Below, piece after piece: positions 61,811 through 64,000 of a stretch of 64,000 bases of DNA. Below the pieces are notes generated by a model. It was not told the origin of the DNA. It was given only the letters and a program-made list of their open reading frames with translations, and searched no databases. Numbering within the stretch: position 1 is the first letter of the stretch; each line of letters opens with the position of its first letter. The stretch is from UBA2357 sp002344625. GTDB lineage: Bacteria > Pseudomonadota > Gammaproteobacteria > Burkholderiales > Rhodocyclaceae. The position numbers and the translations under genes are program-made. The DNA lies in contig CALKIH010000039.1 in NCBI GenBank assembly GCA_937995335.1, positions 1-64,000 of the forward strand, given 5' to 3'.

Positions 61811-62842
61811 TCACGCAAACTTGCGGGTGAAACGGACGAACGTGTCCAGCTTCGCCCGCGCGGCGCCGCTGGCAACGATCTCGCGCGCACGCACCACGCC
61901 GGAACCGATCGAATCGACCAGGTTGGCGGTGTAGAGCGCGACGCCGGCGTTCAGGATGACGATCTCGCGCGCAGGTCCCGGCATGTCCTCGAGCGCCCCG
62001 AGCAGGGTGGCCTTGGATTCCTCGACGTTCTCGACCCGCAGGTTGCGCGTGCCGGCCATCGCCAGGTCGAAATCCTCGGGGTGGATGGTGTATTCGCGCA
62101 CCTTGCCGTCCTTGAGCTCGCCGACCATCGTCGCCGCCCCGAGGCTGACTTCGTCCATGCCGTCGAGCCCGTATACCACCAGCACATGATTTGCGCCGAG
62201 GCGCTCCATGACCCGCGCCTGGATCCCCACCAGGTCGGGGTGGAACACGCCCATCAGCGTATTCGGCGCGCCCGCCGGATTGGTGAGCGGCCCCAGGATG
62301 TTGAAGATCGTCCGAACGCCCATCTCGCGCCGCACCGGGGCCACGTTCTTCATCGCGCTGTGGTGGTTGGGCGCGAACATGAAGCCGATGCCGGTCTCCT
62401 CGATGCACTCGGCGACCTGATCGGGCGTGAGCGCCAGATTCACGCCGAGTGCCTCGAGGACGTCCGCGCTGCCGCTCTTCGACGACACGCTGCGGTTGCC
62501 ATGTTTCGCAACCCGCGCCCCCGCGGCGGCGGCGACGAAAATGGTCGCGGTCGAGATGTTGAAGGTATGCGCACCATCGCCACCGGTGCCGACCACGTCC
62601 AGAAAGTGGTCGTGCGGCGGTTTGACCTCGACGCGCAGCGACAGCTCGCGCATCACCGTGGCGGCGGCGGCGATTTCGCCGATCGTCTCCTTCTTGACCC
62701 GCAGGCCGGTGAGAATGGCGGCGCTCATCACCGGCGTGATCTCACCCGCCATGATCTGGCGCATGAGCGACAACATCTCGTCGAAGAAGATCTCGCGGTG
62801 ATCGATGGCGCGTTGTAGCGCTTCCTGCGCGGTGATGGTCAT
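61811..62842 (-). CDS. trpD: Anthranilate phosphoribosyltransferase
   Basis: 343 aa from ATG 62842; the longer frame upstream overlaps trpG and is not used. The phosphoribosyl site is VVGTGGDGAHTFNISTATIF; KHGNRSVSSKSGSADVLEAL and NILGPLTNPAGAPNTLMGVF follow. It adds the ribose phosphate to anthranilate. Its start overlaps the trpG stop by four bases. Confidence 0.97.
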   Translation of the reverse strand: MTITAQEALQRAIDHREIFFDEMLSLMRQIMAGEITPVMSAAILTGLRVKKETIGEIAAAATVMRELSLRVEVKPPHDHFLDVVGTGGDGAHTFNISTATIFVAAAAGARVAKHGNRSVSSKSGSADVLEALGVNLALTPDQVAECIEETGIGFMFAPNHHSAMKNVAPVRREMGVRTIFNILGPLTNPAGAPNTLMGVFHPDLVGIQARVMERLGANHVLVVYGLDGMDEVSLGAATMVGELKDGKVREYTIHPEDFDLAMAGTRNLRVENVEESKATLLGALEDMPGPAREIVILNAGVALYTANLVDSIGSGVVRAREIVASGAARAKLDTFVRFTRKFA

Positions 62843-63426
62843 TGGGAAGCCCTCGGGCATTGAGTGGATTCGAGAAAGTTGCGCAGCAGGTCGTGGCCAT
62901 GCTCGGTCAGGATCGATTCGGGGTGAAACTGCACCCCCTCGACCGCCAGGCTGCGGTGACGCACGCCCATGATCTCGCCATCGTCGGTCCACGCGGTGAT
63001 GTCCAGGCAGTCGGGCAGGCTGTCACGCTCGATCGCGAGCGAGTGATAGCGCGTGCAGGTCAGCGGATTGGGCAGGGAGCGAAAAACCCCCTCGTTCTTG
63101 TGATGCACCGCCGACGTCTTGCCATGCATCAGCGTGCGTGCGTGCACGACCTTGCCGCCAAAGGCGGCACCGATGCTCTGGTGGCCAAGGCACACGCCAA
63201 GCACCGGGATCTTGCCCGCGAATGCATGAATGGCCGGTACCGATATGCCCGCCTCGGCCGGCGAACACGGCCCCGGCGAAATCACCAGGTGATCCGGCTG
63301 CATCAGCGCAAGCTGTTCGAGCGTGATCTCGTCATTGCGAAACACTTTCACGTCCGCACCCAGCTCGCCGAAATACTGCACCAAGTTGTAGGTGAAGCTG
63401 TCGTAGTTGTCGATCATCAGCAGCAT
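62839..63426 (-). CDS. trpG: Anthranilate synthase component II (glutamine amidotransferase)
   Basis: 195 aa. Catalytic Cys in LGVCLGHQSIGAAFGGKVVH, His-Glu in EGVQFHPESILTEHG, oxyanion strand HLVISPGPCSPAEAGIS. It supplies ammonia to TrpE, and may also serve PabB. An AGGA lies 11-14 bases before the ATG. trpE, normally upstream, is not present before the window ends. Confidence 0.97.
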   Translation of the reverse strand: MLLMIDNYDSFTYNLVQYFGELGADVKVFRNDEITLEQLALMQPDHLVISPGPCSPAEAGISVPAIHAFAGKIPVLGVCLGHQSIGAAFGGKVVHARTLMHGKTSAVHHKNEGVFRSLPNPLTCTRYHSLAIERDSLPDCLDITAWTDDGEIMGVRHRSLAVEGVQFHPESILTEHGHDLLRNFLESTQCPRASQ

Positions 63427-63757
63427 ATTCTATGTATCCTATTGATTTTATTGGGTCACTAGTCACAACCCTCATTTCGATACCCGCTTTGATACCCGCT
63501 TTTTTGTTCACTGGACAAGCCAGGGTCACACGCGGGTGGGGAGTCTCGCGCGCCCATTCGGGCGCAATAGGTCAGTCAGGCGGCAGGCTTTCGCCAGCGC
63601 CAACGATAGAGAGCCGCAGAGGATGGGAGAAACGCGGACATAGGGCTTCATTATATCCAATCCGGTGCAAGGCCACACCAATGCATCCTACCAAGCGCTC
63701 CGCAACCGATGAAGGTCGATGGCGCTGCGAGGGTGCCCAAGCGCTCCCGAATGCAAC
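63427..63757. other. Intergenic region between trpG and the hsdR end (331 bp)
   Basis: No convincing gene, tRNA or terminator is seen. The composition near 63427-63510 is more AT-rich than the neighbours and includes a 12-bp tandem repeat at 63479-63502. It may be the edge of an inserted segment carrying the restriction genes. Confidence 0.5.
63479..63502. repeat. Perfect 12-bp tandem repeat
   Basis: GATACCCGCTTT occurs twice head to tail (63479-63490, 63491-63502), followed by more T's. The meaning is unknown; it lies at the possible boundary between the trp genes and restriction genes. Confidence 0.6.
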
Positions 63758-64000
63758 TCACCCATAGGTCAAATCGAAGACGGAATCCGTTAGCCATCGA
63801 CTGAACGACTCGTTATCGCTGAACTGCTTGAACAGTTCGGTATCGTCCTTCATTAAGCTGACGATCACCCGGGCCAAAGCCTTGTCGTGTTCGATGCGGG
63901 CGTTCTGCTTGTCCGAGTTCATTCTGGCGTTCTGGAAAGCCGTGTCCGCGGACACCCTGGACGGTATGTCTTCGGTGATGAGCTTATGCACCCGATCGGC
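63758..64000 (-). CDS. hsdR: Type I restriction enzyme R subunit, C-terminal end (runs off right edge)
   Basis: The frame is open from base 64000 to the stop at 63758, 80 codons. The end reads VHKLITEDIPSRVSADTAFQ, DKALARVIVSLMKDDTELFK and FSDNESFSRWLTDSVFDLTY. This resembles the extreme C-terminus of type I restriction HsdR proteins. No catalytic motif is inside the window, so the assignment rests on this tail alone. Confidence 0.6.
   Translation of the reverse strand, partial: ADRVHKLITEDIPSRVSADTAFQNARMNSDKQNARIEHDKALARVIVSLMKDDTELFKQFSDNESFSRWLTDSVFDLTYG

Noticed and set aside
63332..63529. A minus-strand frame (65 codons) overlapping the trpG start
   Set aside because: It overlaps trpG in another frame and encodes the tandem repeat; no support for expression.
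63432..63767. A 111-codon plus-strand frame after trpG
   Set aside because: No ribosome site, no recognisable domain, and Arg/Trp/Ser-rich; probably non-coding.

Overview
This window looks like the chromosome of a GC-rich betaproteobacterium, most likely of the Thauera / Azoarcus / Zoogloea group (Rhodocyclales). The reasons are PEP-CTERM proteins (one resembling the flocculation protein PepA) beside an exosortase-associated acyltransferase, an aa3 cytochrome oxidase assembly cluster with DUF2970 and DUF2909 proteins, a perfect CIRCE element in front of rpoH, a single-chain indolepyruvate:ferredoxin oxidoreductase, and a complete phenol meta-cleavage pathway. The assignment is an inference from gene content; there is no rRNA or tRNA gene in the window.

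Layout. 1-4.6 kb: an IS5-family transposase running off the left edge, and a three-deep nest of IS3-family elements between two paralogous THxN PEP-CTERM genes. 4.7-6.6 kb: the second THxN gene and a PepA-like gene. 6.9-11.8 kb: a tight operon of a VAO-type flavoprotein, two ABC permeases and an N-acyl amino acid synthase-like acyltransferase, followed by CIRCE-rpoH. 12.8-21.3 kb: a cytochrome c oxidase structural and assembly cluster (ctaC, ctaD, ctaG, ctaE, surf1, ctaA, cyoE, sco and small proteins). 21.7-23.6 kb: recQ. 23.6-27.1 kb: an operon of a short dikinase-like protein and two uncharacterised proteins. 27.3-30.9 kb: indolepyruvate oxidoreductase.

31.2-46.4 kb: phenol catabolism. The upper operon (dmpQ-B-K-L-M-N-O-P) has a consensus sigma-54 promoter with a tandem upstream site, below an XylR/DmpR-type activator. 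The lower operon (dmpC-E-H-I-F-G plus an SDR-like protein and a second tautomerase) has its own LysR-type promoter. A parDE module sits between the two operons. Together they turn phenol into catechol, 2-hydroxymuconic semialdehyde, 4-oxalocrotonate, and finally pyruvate and acetyl-CoA. 46.5-54.3 kb: a DUF1302-DUF1329-YCF48-RND envelope cassette ending in a Usp-hemerythrin fusion. Its promoter carries the same 15-bp LysR box, at the same spacing, as the lower meta operon; the likely regulator is the LysR gene at 54.5 kb.

55.4-63.4 kb: ordinary housekeeping genes (Lrp, FKBP, msrA, tamB, trpC-D-G). trpE is missing upstream of trpG; in its place, after about 330 bp of apparently non-coding sequence, lies the 3' end of a probable type I restriction hsdR gene that runs off the right edge.

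The most interesting points are the short dikinase operon, the flavoprotein/permease/acyltransferase operon, and the LysR box shared between catabolism and the envelope cassette.
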